Shown piece by piece: positions 8,066 to 14,105 of a DNA stretch of 14,176 bases (the stretch's first letter is position 1; each line of letters begins with the position of its first letter). The stretch comes from an uncultured Pseudomonadota bacterium (GTDB taxonomy: Bacteria; Pseudomonadota; Gammaproteobacteria; Burkholderiales; Burkholderiaceae), in NCBI GenBank assembly GCA_946480245.1, contig CAMLIZ010000119.1, positions 1 to 14,176 of the forward strand, read 5' to 3'. Position numbers and translations under genes: made by a program. A model generated the notes under the pieces. That model did no database searches. It was not told the DNA's origin and was given only the letters and a program-made list of their open reading frames with translations.

Positions 8066-8076
8066 GTCTTCGGGTG
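8048..8076 (-). repeat. 9-bp hairpin after the peroxiredoxin gene, enclosing the -35 box
   Basis: The perfect inverted repeat CACCCGAAG and CTTCGGGTG has an 11-nt loop and begins 9 nt after the peroxiredoxin stop. The loop contains TTGACA, the -35 element of the promoter candidate for rplN. No T-run follows the stem, so simple intrinsic termination is doubtful. It may be a weak terminator for upstream transcripts or a dyad operator over the promoter. Confidence 0.55.
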
Positions 8077-8085
8077 CAATTCTCG

Positions 8086-8601
8086 TCAGCGCGCGAGTTC
8101 GCCGGCTTGCGCCAGCATGGTCTGCGCGTCGCTCACCTCGAACTTGCCCGGCGCCTCGATGTTGAGCGTGCGCACCACACCGTCCTGCACGAGCATTGAA
8201 TAGCGCTGAGAACGGATACCCATCCCCTTGCCGGTGAGGTCCAGCGTCAGGCCGGTCGCCTGAGTCCAGCTGGCACTGCCATCGGCCATCATGCGCACCT
8301 TGCCGGCGGCGTGCTGGTCGCGGCCCCACGCACCCATCACAAAGGCATCGTTCACCGACACGCACCAGATCTCGTCGACACCCGCGGCCTTCAGCGCTTC
8401 AGCCTTCGCCACATAGCCGGGCACGTGCTGGGCGGAGCAGGTGGGTGTGAAAGCCCCAGGTAGCGCGAAGACGGCGATGGTCTTCCCGCTCGCTTCCTTC
8501 CGCACATCGAAGGCGTTGGGCCCGATGGAGCATCCGTTGCCCTCGACCTCGACGTATTCCTGCAACGTGCCTGCGGGCAGCTGATCTCCAACCTTCAACA
8601 T
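8086..8601 (-). CDS. Prx5-subfamily peroxiredoxin (redoxin family)
   Basis: The product has 171 residues with the peroxiredoxin thioredoxin fold. It should reduce hydrogen peroxide or organic peroxides in the cytoplasm; no signal peptide is seen. The active site motif PGAFTPTC places the peroxidatic cysteine at Cys55, with Pro48 and Thr52. Arg130 in GIRSQRYS is the likely catalytic arginine, and VSVNDAFVMGAWG (81-93) is typical of the Prx5 group. Other cysteines are Cys24 and Cys80. The resolving cysteine of human PRDX5 near the C-terminus is missing (NIEAPGKFEVSDAQ). It is therefore probably a 1-Cys enzyme recycled by glutathione/glutaredoxin or another thiol; this is inferred. The ATG at 8601 has AAGGAG (8608-8613) 6 nt upstream; an in-frame GTG at 8745 would overlap rpsQ and is rejected. 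It lies between the S10 and spc operons, flanked by hairpins on both sides. Confidence 0.95.
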   Translation of the reverse strand: MLKVGDQLPAGTLQEYVEVEGNGCSIGPNAFDVRKEASGKTIAVFALPGAFTPTCSAQHVPGYVAKAEALKAAGVDEIWCVSVNDAFVMGAWGRDQHAAGKVRMMADGSASWTQATGLTLDLTGKGMGIRSQRYSMLVQDGVVRTLNIEAPGKFEVSDAQTMLAQAGELAR

Positions 8602-8626
8602 GAGCGTCTCCTTGCTGTGAATGACA

Positions 8627-8664
8627 CAACGGCCGGACGCCAGTGTGTGGCGTGCCGGCCGTTG
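8627..8664 (-). terminator. Long bulged hairpin between rpsQ and the peroxiredoxin gene
   Basis: Two arms (8648-8664 and 8627-8642) pair over 16 bp with a single one-base bulge and a 5-nt loop. The outer ten pairs are CAACGGCCGG with CCGGCCGTTG. It begins 38 nt after the rpsQ stop and ends 13 nt before the AAGGAG of the next gene. After the stem the transcript reads TGTCATT, so there is no T-run. It may be a Rho-linked or processing barrier ending the S10 transcript, or a 5' stabilising structure for the peroxiredoxin message. Confidence 0.55.
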
Positions 8665-8702
8665 CGGCGGGTCTTGCGGACAAAACCCTACGAGTTCGTC
8701 GC

Positions 8703-8978
8703 TTAAACGGTACGAGCCTTCTCGACCAATCGGGTCACATACCAAGCCTTGGTCTTGGAGACCGGGCGACCTTCAGCAATCTCGACCATGTCGCCCATCT
8801 TGTATTCGCCCTTTTCGTCATGGGCGTGGTACTTGCGGGAACGGGCCACGATCTTGCCGTACAACTCATGCTTGGCGCGACGCTCCACAAGCACCGTGAC
8901 CGTCTTGGCGCGCTTGTCGCTCACGACCCGGCCGACGAGCGTGCGGGTGTTCTTCTCTTGCTGTTGCGCGTCCGTCAT
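8703..8978 (-). CDS. rpsQ: 30S ribosomal protein S17
   Basis: S17 is an OB-fold primary binder of the 5' domain of 16S rRNA, in the body of the 30S subunit. The product has 91 residues (84 in E. coli). It contains [20 protein letters not shown], the conserved [19 protein letters not shown] and the [17 protein letters not shown] end, after a few extra polar N-terminal residues ([10 protein letters not shown]). It overlaps rpmC by four bases (ATGA). It is the last gene of the S10 operon in the standard order. Instead of running straight on to rplN, it is followed by a strong hairpin and a peroxiredoxin gene. Confidence 0.99.
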   Translation of the reverse strand: MTDAQQQEKNTRTLVGRVVSDKRAKTVTVLVERRAKHELYGKIVARSRKYHAHDEKGEYKMGDMVEIAEGRPVSKTKAWYVTRLVEKARTV

Positions 8979-9181
8979 TTCGCGGCTCCTTGACGCTTCT
9001 TCTCGGCCAGGATGGTCTTGGCGCGAGCGATATCGCGGCGGGTGTTGCCCAGCTGCGCGGTGTTGCCCAGCTGCTGGGTGGCCTTCTGCATGCGCAGGCC
9101 GAAGTGGGCCCTCAGCAGATCGGCCACTTCCTTTTCGAGCGCGGCGACGTCCTTGCCGCGCAGTTCAGAGGCTTTGCTCAT
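8975..9181 (-). CDS. rpmC: 50S ribosomal protein L29
   Basis: L29 is a small alpha-helical hairpin protein at the tunnel exit beside L23, and it contributes to the docking platform for chaperones and targeting factors. The product has 68 residues (63 in E. coli). It starts [19 protein letters not shown] and ends in the usual basic helix [18 protein letters not shown]. The turn between the helices reads [11 protein letters not shown] and is encoded by a 15-base direct repeat (9041-9055 and 9059-9073, 18-base period). The related E. coli turn is also semi-repetitive, so this is probably minor. The stop overlaps the rpsQ start as ATGA. Confidence 0.98.
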   Translation of the reverse strand: MSKASELRGKDVAALEKEVADLLRAHFGLRMQKATQQLGNTAQLGNTRRDIARAKTILAEKKRQGAAK

Positions 9182-9190
9182 GATGCTTCC

Positions 9191-9607
9191 TTATGCCCCC
9201 ACCTGACGCGCCACGAAGGTGCACTTCAAAGGCAGCTTCGCAGCGGCCAGCGTGAAGGCCTCGCGTGCCAGCGCCTCGGGCACCCCGTTGATCTCGTACA
9301 GCACCTTGCCGGGCTGGATCTCTGCGACGTAGTACTCGGGGTTGCCCTTGCCGTTGCCCATGCGCACCTCAGCCGGCTTCTGCGAGATCGGCTTGTCCGG
9401 GAAGATGCGGATGAAGATGCGACCACCGCGCTTGATGTGGCGCGAGATGGCACGGCGTGCCGCTTCGATCTGGCGCGCCGTGATGCGGCCGCGCTCGGTG
9501 GCCTTCAATCCGAACTCGCCGAACGACACGTTGGTGCCGCGCGTGGCGATGCCGGTGTTGCGGCCCTTCTGTTCCTTGCGGAACTTGCGACGTGCTGGTT
9601 GCAGCAT
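9191..9607 (-). CDS. rplP: 50S ribosomal protein L16
   Basis: L16 is a late assembly protein at the base of the central protuberance. It helps position tRNA in the A and P sites. The product has 138 residues (136 in E. coli). It starts [17 protein letters not shown] and contains the [19 protein letters not shown] segment. Arg82 there aligns with E. coli Arg81, the residue hydroxylated by the RoxA/YcfD oxygenase. The ATG is only 2 nt after the rpsC stop, and its AAGGAGA ribosome binding site forms the last codons of rpsC, so translation is probably coupled. rpmC follows after 9 nt. Confidence 0.99.
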   Translation of the reverse strand: MLQPARRKFRKEQKGRNTGIATRGTNVSFGEFGLKATERGRITARQIEAARRAISRHIKRGGRIFIRIFPDKPISQKPAEVRMGNGKGNPEYYVAEIQPGKVLYEINGVPEALAREAFTLAAAKLPLKCTFVARQVGA

Positions 9608-9609
9608 GC

Positions 9610-10500
9610 TTATTCTCCTTTCGCGTCGCCCGGCGTCGCAGGCTTGCGCACGACGCGCTTGGCTGCGGGTGCTTTGGCCGGAACCCCTGCCTCGGCGACA
9701 CCGACGGCCGGCTTATCACCACCCTCGGCGGGGGCGCCACCTTGGCGCGGCGCACGATCGCCGCCACCACGCGGTCCACGACGGTCGCCGGGCGCACCCG
9801 GACGACGCGGGCCGCGCGGACGGCGCTCTTCCTCGGCCCCCGGCAGCGCCTGCAATTGAGGCGATTCGCCGTTGGCCAAGCGGTCACCGCGGTAGACCCA
9901 CACCTTGACGCCGATGACGCCGTAGGTGGTTTTGGCTTCGGAAAAACCGTAGTCGATGTCGGCCTTGAGCGTGTGCAGCGGCACGCGACCTTCGCGATAC
10001 CACTCGGTACGCGCGATCTCGATGCCGTTCAGGCGACCGGCACTCATGATCTTGATGCCTTGGGCACCGAGGCGCATCGCGTTCTGCATGGCGCGCTTCA
10101 TCGCGCGGCGGAACATGATGCGCTTTTCAAGTTGCTGGGTAATCGAGTCGGCGATCAACTGTGCATCTACTTCCGGCTTGCGGATTTCTTCGATGTTCAC
10201 CGCCACCGGCACGCCCAGGCGCTTGGCCAGTTCGACCTTCAGGTTTTCGATGTCCTCGCCCTTCTTGCCGATCACCACACCCGGACGGGCCGAGAAGATG
10301 GTAATGCGAGCGTTCTTGGCCGGGCGCTCGATCAAGATGCGCGACACCGCGGCGTTCTTCAGGCGCGCCTTCAAGTACTCACGCACCTGCAGATCTTCTG
10401 CCAGCATGCCGGCGAAGTTCTTGTTGTTCGCATACCAGCGCGACGCCCAGGCACGCGTGACAGGCAGACGGAAGCCGGTCGGATGGATTTTCTGTCCCAT
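9610..10500 (-). CDS. rpsC: 30S ribosomal protein S3 with long C-terminal extension
   Basis: S3 is in the 30S head and helps form the mRNA entry site and helicase activity with S4 and S5. The core is standard: start [13 protein letters not shown], a type II KH domain with [10 protein letters not shown] (74-83), and the C-terminal core ending near VKVWVYRGD (198-206). The protein is 296 residues, against 233 in E. coli. About 90 residues after the core are rich in Arg, Gly, Pro and Ala, with [22 protein letters not shown] (about 226-247) followed by an Ala/Lys/Pro-rich end. This tail is low complexity and probably disordered and RNA-binding. S3 tails vary in length within Burkholderiales, but this one looks long. 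The ribosome binding site of rplP lies in its last codons. Confidence 0.98.
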   Translation of the reverse strand: MGQKIHPTGFRLPVTRAWASRWYANNKNFAGMLAEDLQVREYLKARLKNAAVSRILIERPAKNARITIFSARPGVVIGKKGEDIENLKVELAKRLGVPVAVNIEEIRKPEVDAQLIADSITQQLEKRIMFRRAMKRAMQNAMRLGAQGIKIMSAGRLNGIEIARTEWYREGRVPLHTLKADIDYGFSEAKTTYGVIGVKVWVYRGDRLANGESPQLQALPGAEEERRPRGPRRPGAPGDRRGPRGGGDRAPRQGGAPAEGGDKPAVGVAEAGVPAKAPAAKRVVRKPATPGDAKGE

Positions 10501-10515
10501 ATTCTTCCTTTGGCC

Positions 10516-10845
10516 TCAGTTGCCGACAGTCACGAAGATGTGGCAGGTGGGCTTGCTGATGCGATTGCCCCGGCCCTTGGCACGTGCAGAGAACCGCTTC
10601 AGCGTGGCACCTTGCTCGACGTAAATCGAAGTGATCTTCAGTTCGTCGATGTCGGCGCCATCGTTGTGCTCGGCGTTGGCGATCGCGGACTCCAGCACCT
10701 TCTTGACGATGATGGCGGCCTTCTTTTGTGTGAAGGCGAGGATGTTCAGGGCCTGGTCAACCTTCTTGCCGCGGACCAGATCGGCCACGAGGCGGCCCTT
10801 GTCCACCGACAGGCGAACACCGCGCAAACTAGCTTTGGTTTCCAT
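10516..10845 (-). CDS. rplV: 50S ribosomal protein L22
   Basis: L22 is a 109-residue early assembly protein that touches all domains of 23S rRNA. Its beta-hairpin reaches into the exit tunnel next to L4. The hairpin is visible at about residues 82-97 ([16 protein letters not shown]), the region where macrolide-resistance changes and nascent-chain stalling contacts occur in other bacteria. The sequence looks wild type there, with no insertion or deletion apparent against the E. coli form of 110 residues. The start [13 protein letters not shown] follows a 10-nt gap after rpsS. rpsC begins 15 nt downstream. Confidence 0.99.
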   Translation of the reverse strand: METKASLRGVRLSVDKGRLVADLVRGKKVDQALNILAFTQKKAAIIVKKVLESAIANAEHNDGADIDELKITSIYVEQGATLKRFSARAKGRGNRISKPTCHIFVTVGN

Positions 10846-10855
10846 CGTGGTGTCC

Positions 10856-11131
10856 TTACCTCTTGGCCTTCTTGTCGGCCGGGTGGCCCTTGAAGGTGCG
10901 GGTGAGCGCGAACTCGCCCAGCTTGTGACCGACCATCTGGTCGGTCACATAGACCGGCACGTGCTGCTTGCCGTTGTGCACCGCGATCGTCAGGCCGATG
11001 AACTCCGGCAGGATCGTGCTACGACGCGACCAGGTCTTGATCGGCTTCTTGTCCTTGATGGCTGCCGCCTTCTCGACCTTCGCCTGCAGGTGATGATCGA
11101 CGAACGGGCCCTTCTTCAGAGAACGGGTCAT
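10856..11131 (-). CDS. rpsS: 30S ribosomal protein S19
   Basis: S19 lies in the head of the 30S subunit, contacts S13, and forms bridges to the large subunit near the A site. The product of 91 residues starts [15 protein letters not shown], which is family-typical, and contains [20 protein letters not shown] and the conserved [13 protein letters not shown] end. The ATG at 11131 is preceded by AAGG-type ribosome binding sequence in the 14-nt gap after rplB. A longer in-frame reading back to 11410 overlaps rplB deeply and is spurious. rplV follows after 10 nt. Confidence 0.99.
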   Translation of the reverse strand: MTRSLKKGPFVDHHLQAKVEKAAAIKDKKPIKTWSRRSTILPEFIGLTIAVHNGKQHVPVYVTDQMVGHKLGEFALTRTFKGHPADKKAKR

Positions 11132-11145
11132 GTGCTGCCCCTTCC

Positions 11146-11970
11146 TTACTTCTTGCGACGCGAGACGATGAACGTCTGCGTGCGTTTGTTGCTGCGGGTG
11201 CGATAGCCCTTGGTGAGCGTGTTCCACGGCGACACCGGATCCTGGCCCTCGCCGGTACGGCCTTCGCCGCCACCGTGCGGGTGATCGATCGGGTTCATCG
11301 CGACGCCACGCACGGTCGGGCGGATACCCTTCCAGCGGATCGCGCCGGCCTTGCCGTACTGGCGCAGGCTGTGCTCTTCGTTGCTCACCTCGCCGATCGT
11401 GGCACGGCAATCGATGTGTACTCGGCGCACCTCGCCGGAGCGCAAGCGGACCTGCGCATACGCGCCTTCACGCGCCATCAGCACCACGGACGTACCGGCC
11501 GAGCGGGCGATCTGCGCCCCTTTGCCAGGCAGCAGTTCCACGCAATGGATGGTCGAACCCACCGGAATGTTGCGGATCGGCAGCGTGTTGCCGGCCTTGA
11601 TCGGCGCCTCCGAGCCGGACAGGACCGTGGAGCCCACCTCCAGCCCGCGCGGGGAGATGATGTAGCGGCGCTCGCCGTCGGCATAGCACACCAGCGCGAT
11701 GTGGGCCGTGCGATTCGGGTCGTATTCGATCCGCTCCACCTTCGCCGGGATGCCATCCTTGTTCCGGCGGAAGTCAACCACGCGGTAGTGGTGCTTGTGT
11801 CCACCACCCTTGTGGCGCATCGTGATGTGGCCGTTGTTGTTGCGGCCGGCATTCTGCTTCTGCGGCTCAAGCAGCGATGCTTCCGGAGCGCCCTTGTGCA
11901 GGTGCTTGTGCACCACTTTCACCACGGCGCGACGGCCGGGAGATGTGGGCTTGACTTTGACGACAGCCAT
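11146..11970 (-). CDS. rplB: 50S ribosomal protein L2
   Basis: L2 is one of the most conserved ribosomal proteins. It binds 23S rRNA near the peptidyl transferase centre and helps join the subunits. The 274 residues match the usual length (273 in E. coli). The start [13 protein letters not shown], the OB-like and SH3-like barrels in the centre, and the C-terminal [14 protein letters not shown] segment (about residues 225-238, carrying the conserved histidine studied for peptidyl transfer) are all present. The tail [17 protein letters not shown] is basic, as expected. The ATG overlaps the rplW stop as TAATG; rpsS follows after 14 nt. Confidence 0.99.
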   Translation of the reverse strand: MAVVKVKPTSPGRRAVVKVVHKHLHKGAPEASLLEPQKQNAGRNNNGHITMRHKGGGHKHHYRVVDFRRNKDGIPAKVERIEYDPNRTAHIALVCYADGERRYIISPRGLEVGSTVLSGSEAPIKAGNTLPIRNIPVGSTIHCVELLPGKGAQIARSAGTSVVLMAREGAYAQVRLRSGEVRRVHIDCRATIGEVSNEEHSLRQYGKAGAIRWKGIRPTVRGVAMNPIDHPHGGGEGRTGEGQDPVSPWNTLTKGYRTRSNKRTQTFIVSRRKK

Positions 11971-12290
11971 TACGCGGCCTCCCCGGAGAAGTTGAGCTCC
12001 TGGCCCGGGGCCAGCGACACATACGCCTTCTTCACGTGGTCGCGGCGACCGACGCGGCCACCGAAGCGCTTGACCTTGCCCTTCTGGTTCACGGTCTGCA
12101 CGGAGGCGACTTGCACGTTGAACATCAACTCAACGGCAGCCTTGATCTCCAGCTTGGTGGCATCGCGCAGCACCTTGAACATCACCTGGTTGTGCTTCTC
12201 GCCGACGCTCGTGGCCTTTTCGGACACGATCGGCGCCACCAGCACCTGGGCCAGGCGGCCCGAATCAAATTTTTGCGGCTGCGCGCTCAT
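11970..12290 (-). CDS. rplW: 50S ribosomal protein L23
   Basis: L23 sits at the exit of the peptide tunnel and is the main docking site for trigger factor and the signal recognition particle. The product has 106 residues, slightly longer than the 100 of E. coli owing to a few extra N-terminal residues ([11 protein letters not shown]). The docking motif APIVSEKAT is present, and Glu24 aligns with the E. coli Glu18 needed for trigger factor contact. A basic loop, [20 protein letters not shown], is typical of the domain that contacts 23S rRNA. Overlaps on both sides (ATGA with rplD, TAATG with rplB) point to tight translational coupling. Confidence 0.98.
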   Translation of the reverse strand: MSAQPQKFDSGRLAQVLVAPIVSEKATSVGEKHNQVMFKVLRDATKLEIKAAVELMFNVQVASVQTVNQKGKVKRFGGRVGRRDHVKKAYVSLAPGQELNFSGEAA

Positions 12291-12907
12291 GCCAGCATCT
12301 CCTTGAGCTGCTCGATCGCGCCCTTCGTCACCAGCACCTTCTTGTAGAAGACCAGCGAAAGCGGATCGACATAGCGAGGCTCGACCACCAGCGCGTTGGC
12401 AAGGTTGCGCGACGCCAGCAGCAGGTTGTCGTCTACCTGGTCGGCGATCACCATCACCGAATCCAGCCCCATCTGCTTGAACTTCTGGGCCAGCAGCTTG
12501 GTTTTGGGCGCATCGACAGTCAGCGAATCCACCACCGCCAGGCGACCTTCGCGGGCCAACTGGGAGAAGATGGCCGCCATGCCGGCGCGATACATCTTCT
12601 TGTTGACCTTGTGGCTGAAGTTCTCATCCGGGCTGTTCGGGAAGATGCGTCCGCCCCCGCGCCACAACGGCGACGAGGTCATGCCGGCGCGGGCGCGGCC
12701 GGTGCCCTTCTGGCGCCACGGCTTCTTGGTGCTGTGCTTGACCTGCTCACGGTCCTTCTGGGCACGGGTGCCCTGGCGCGCGTTGGCTTGGTAAGCAACC
12801 ACAATCTGGTGCACCAGCGCCTCGTTGTAGTCACGCGCGAACACGGTGTCCGGGGCATCGACCTTGGAGGTGGCTTGCCCTTGTTCGTTCAGGAGCTCGA
12901 GTTGCAT
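12287..12907 (-). CDS. rplD: 50S ribosomal protein L4
   Basis: L4 is a 206-residue assembly protein whose long loop lines the nascent peptide tunnel. In enterobacteria it also represses its own S10 operon by binding the leader RNA. The tunnel loop is clear at about residues 57-90: [19 protein letters not shown] followed by [12 protein letters not shown]. The start is the ATG at 12907, which shares one base with the rplC stop (TGATG). A GTG directly before it, at 12910, is also in frame but would add a single residue and is less likely. A GGGAG ribosome binding sequence lies within the end of rplC. The stop overlaps rplW as ATGA. Whether L4 autoregulation exists here is unknown. Confidence 0.98.
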   Translation of the reverse strand: MQLELLNEQGQATSKVDAPDTVFARDYNEALVHQIVVAYQANARQGTRAQKDREQVKHSTKKPWRQKGTGRARAGMTSSPLWRGGGRIFPNSPDENFSHKVNKKMYRAGMAAIFSQLAREGRLAVVDSLTVDAPKTKLLAQKFKQMGLDSVMVIADQVDDNLLLASRNLANALVVEPRYVDPLSLVFYKKVLVTKGAIEQLKEMLA

Positions 12908-13578
12908 CACTGGGCTCCCTTTTTGATCTTGGCCTTGACCGCCGGGCGCACGACAACGTGGCCGTTCTTGCTGCCCGGCACGGCGCCGCGCACCAGCAGC
13001 AGCTGGCGCGCTTCGTCGACACGGACGATGTCCAGGTTCTGTGTGGTGACGGTTTCGTCGCCCATGTGCCCGGTCATCTTCTTACCCGGAAACACACGAC
13101 CCGGATCCTGCGCCATGGAAATCGAGCCCGGCACATTGTGCGACCGGCTGTTGCCGTGCGACGCGCGCTGCGAGCTGAAGTTGTGGCGCTTGATGGTGCC
13201 GGCGTAGCCCTTGCCGATCGACGTACCCTGCACGTCGACCTTCTGGCCGGCGACGAACAGCGTCACAGGCAGCGTCGCGCCCGGTTGATACTGGCCCGCA
13301 ATGTCCGCGGCGACGCGGAATTCCTTGAGGATTTCACCAGCCTCGACACCGGCCTTCGCGAGGTGACCAGCTTCCGGCTTGGTCACGCGCGAAGCCTTGC
13401 GCGCGCCGAACGCCACCTGGATGGCGCAGTAGCCGTCGTTCTCATCGGTCTTGATCTGGGTGACGCGATTGTTGGACACGTCCAGCACCGTCACGGGCAC
13501 GGCGTCGCCGTCGTCCGTGTAGATGCGCATCATGCCCACCTTGCGGCCCAGCAATCCGAGGCGATTGCTCAGACTCAT
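12907..13578 (-). CDS. rplC: 50S ribosomal protein L3
   Basis: L3 binds near the 3' end of 23S rRNA and extends a loop to the peptidyl transferase centre; it is one of the first proteins in 50S assembly. The chosen product has 223 residues, starting [16 protein letters not shown]. The ATG at 13578 has GGAGAA (13584-13589) 5 nt before it. A longer in-frame reading back to 13644 would add 22 unconserved residues and run over the leader, so it was rejected. The [13 protein letters not shown] segment (141-153) and Gln157 in SMAQDPG align with the E. coli region where Gln150 is methylated by PrmB, so that modification site is kept. The stop overlaps the start of rplD as TGATG, which suggests coupled translation. 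Confidence 0.98.
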   Translation of the reverse strand: MSLSNRLGLLGRKVGMMRIYTDDGDAVPVTVLDVSNNRVTQIKTDENDGYCAIQVAFGARKASRVTKPEAGHLAKAGVEAGEILKEFRVAADIAGQYQPGATLPVTLFVAGQKVDVQGTSIGKGYAGTIKRHNFSSQRASHGNSRSHNVPGSISMAQDPGRVFPGKKMTGHMGDETVTTQNLDIVRVDEARQLLLVRGAVPGSKNGHVVVRPAVKAKIKKGAQ

Positions 13579-13587
13579 GGTTCTTCT

Positions 13588-13646
13588 CCAATGCCTGACA
13601 TCGATTGGCCAGGCTGACTCAGATAGCGGGTGACCACGGGCCACCC
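13588..13646 (-). promoter_or_regulatory. Structured leader of rplC with alternative hairpins
   Basis: Downstream of the promoter candidate the transcript can form an 8-bp hairpin with one G-U pair and a 3-nt loop (arms 13639-13646 and 13628-13635). Nearer rplC, two 5-bp pairings interleave. GCCTG (13610-13614) pairs with CAGGC (13593-13597), and CCAAT (13604-13608) pairs with ATTGG (13588-13592). The last arm overlaps the first two bases of the rplC Shine-Dalgarno GGAGAA (13584-13589). The two pairings exclude each other, which could make a translation switch. In Escherichia coli, L4 controls the S10 operon through a leader, but that leader lies before rpsJ. Confidence 0.35.
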
Positions 13647-13659
13647 GGAAAAGCCGAGC

Positions 13660-13668
13660 ATTGTAGCA
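13660..13668 (-). promoter_or_regulatory. Extended -10 promoter candidate ahead of rplC
   Basis: The transcribed-sense sequence is TGCTACAAT. It fits the sigma-70 extended -10 consensus TGnTATAAT, with the -10 hexamer TACAAT matching five of six bases. No good -35 lies 16-18 bp upstream, where the sequence is GACGCG-like; extended -10 promoters can work without one. The predicted start is near 13652-13654, giving a leader of about 75 nt before rplC. The inference rests on sequence alone. Confidence 0.5.
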
Positions 13669-13688
13669 GACGCGGGCAGGTCCGCGTC
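13669..13688 (-). repeat. Inverted repeat after rpsJ
   Basis: A 7-bp perfect inverted repeat, GACGCGG and CCGCGTC, with a 6-nt loop begins 13 nt after the rpsJ stop. On the transcribed strand its 3' arm is followed within a few bases by the extended -10 motif at 13660-13668, so the arms occupy the place where a -35 element would be. It could end some rpsJ transcripts, or be an operator over the promoter. No T-run follows it. Confidence 0.4.
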
Positions 13689-13701
13689 CACGGCAATGCC
13701 T

Positions 13702-14013
13702 TTACTGCAGCTTGATTTCGACGTCCACGCCCGCGGGCAGATCCAGCTTCATCAGTGCATCGACGGTCTTGTCCGTCGGGTCGACGATGTCCATCAGGCG
13801 CTGGTGAGTGCGGATCTCGAACTGGTCGCGTGAGGTCTTGTTGACGTGCGGGGAGCGCAGGATGTCGAAGCGCTGCATGCGCGTCGGCAGCGGCACGGGG
13901 CCGCGCACGATCGCGCCGGTGCGCTTGGCGGTGTCCACGATCTCGAGTGCCGACTGGTCGATCAGCTTGTAGTCGAATGCTTTCAGGCGGATCCGGATCT
14001 TTTGCTTTTGCAT
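13702..14013 (-). CDS. rpsJ: 30S ribosomal protein S10
   Basis: S10 is a 103-residue protein of the 30S head, near the usual family length. It also serves as NusE in antitermination complexes that include NusB and NusG, so it links transcription and translation. The start [20 protein letters not shown] and the GPVPLPT segment in the long ribosome-penetrating loop (about residues 37-60) are typical. The ATG is preceded by AAGGA (14020-14024) with a 6-nt spacer. It is the first gene of the S10 operon. Unlike the following genes, which nearly touch, it is separated from rplC by 123 nt containing a promoter-like sequence. rpsJ expression may therefore be set partly separately from the rest of the operon. 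Confidence 0.99.
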   Translation of the reverse strand: MQKQKIRIRLKAFDYKLIDQSALEIVDTAKRTGAIVRGPVPLPTRMQRFDILRSPHVNKTSRDQFEIRTHQRLMDIVDPTDKTVDALMKLDLPAGVDVEIKLQ

Positions 14014-14036
14014 GACGATTCCTTCAAAAGAGCAGT

Positions 14037-14054
14037 GCGGCCGCGAACGGCCGC
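14037..14054 (-). terminator. Second hairpin in the tuf-rpsJ gap
   Basis: A perfect 7-bp stem, GCGGCCG and CGGCCGC, has a 4-nt loop that reads UUCG on the transcribed strand. Seven nucleotides later the transcript reads CTTTTG, and after that comes the rpsJ ribosome binding site. It could be an attenuator-like terminator or simply a leader hairpin for rpsJ. The T-tract is short and displaced, so termination is uncertain. Confidence 0.35.
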
Positions 14055-14065
14055 GATGATGTGGA

Positions 14066-14090
14066 ACCCGGGCCCTTGAACGGCCCGGGT
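14066..14090 (-). terminator. Hairpin just after tuf
   Basis: A perfect 9-bp inverted repeat, ACCCGGGCC and GGCCCGGGT, surrounds a 7-nt loop and starts 15 nt after the tuf stop codon. On the transcribed strand it is followed by TTCCACATC rather than a true T-run, so it is a weak candidate for an intrinsic terminator. It may instead be an RNA processing or stability element between tuf and the S10 operon. Confidence 0.4.
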
Positions 14091-14105
14091 CGTCACGCGC
14101 AAGAC

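Noticed and set aside
8602..8745. Longer peroxiredoxin starting at 8745
   Set aside because: It would overlap the end of rpsQ, translate through the strong hairpin, and ignore the near-ideal AAGGAG before the ATG at 8601. The family normally starts close to MLKVGDQLP.
9041..9073. 15-base direct repeat within rpmC
   Set aside because: It encodes the [11 protein letters not shown] turn between the two helices of L29, a region that is semi-repetitive in related proteins, so no separate element is needed to explain it.
9592..10893. A 433-codon open frame on the plus strand opposite rpsC and rplV
   Set aside because: It is antisense to two highly conserved ribosomal genes, has no recognisable domain, and is explained by high GC content that keeps the opposite frame open. 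The same applies to other long plus-strand frames, such as 1077-2144, 2932-3795 and 4214-5059.
13588..13614. H-type pseudoknot before rplC
   Set aside because: The order of the arms fits a pseudoknot, but there is no linker between the third and fourth arms to span the first stem. Mutually exclusive hairpins are more plausible than a simultaneous fold.
13579..13644. N-terminal extension of rplC by 22 residues
   Set aside because: The added residues are not L3-like and would put translation through the leader and past a good GGAGAA site placed for the ATG at 13578.
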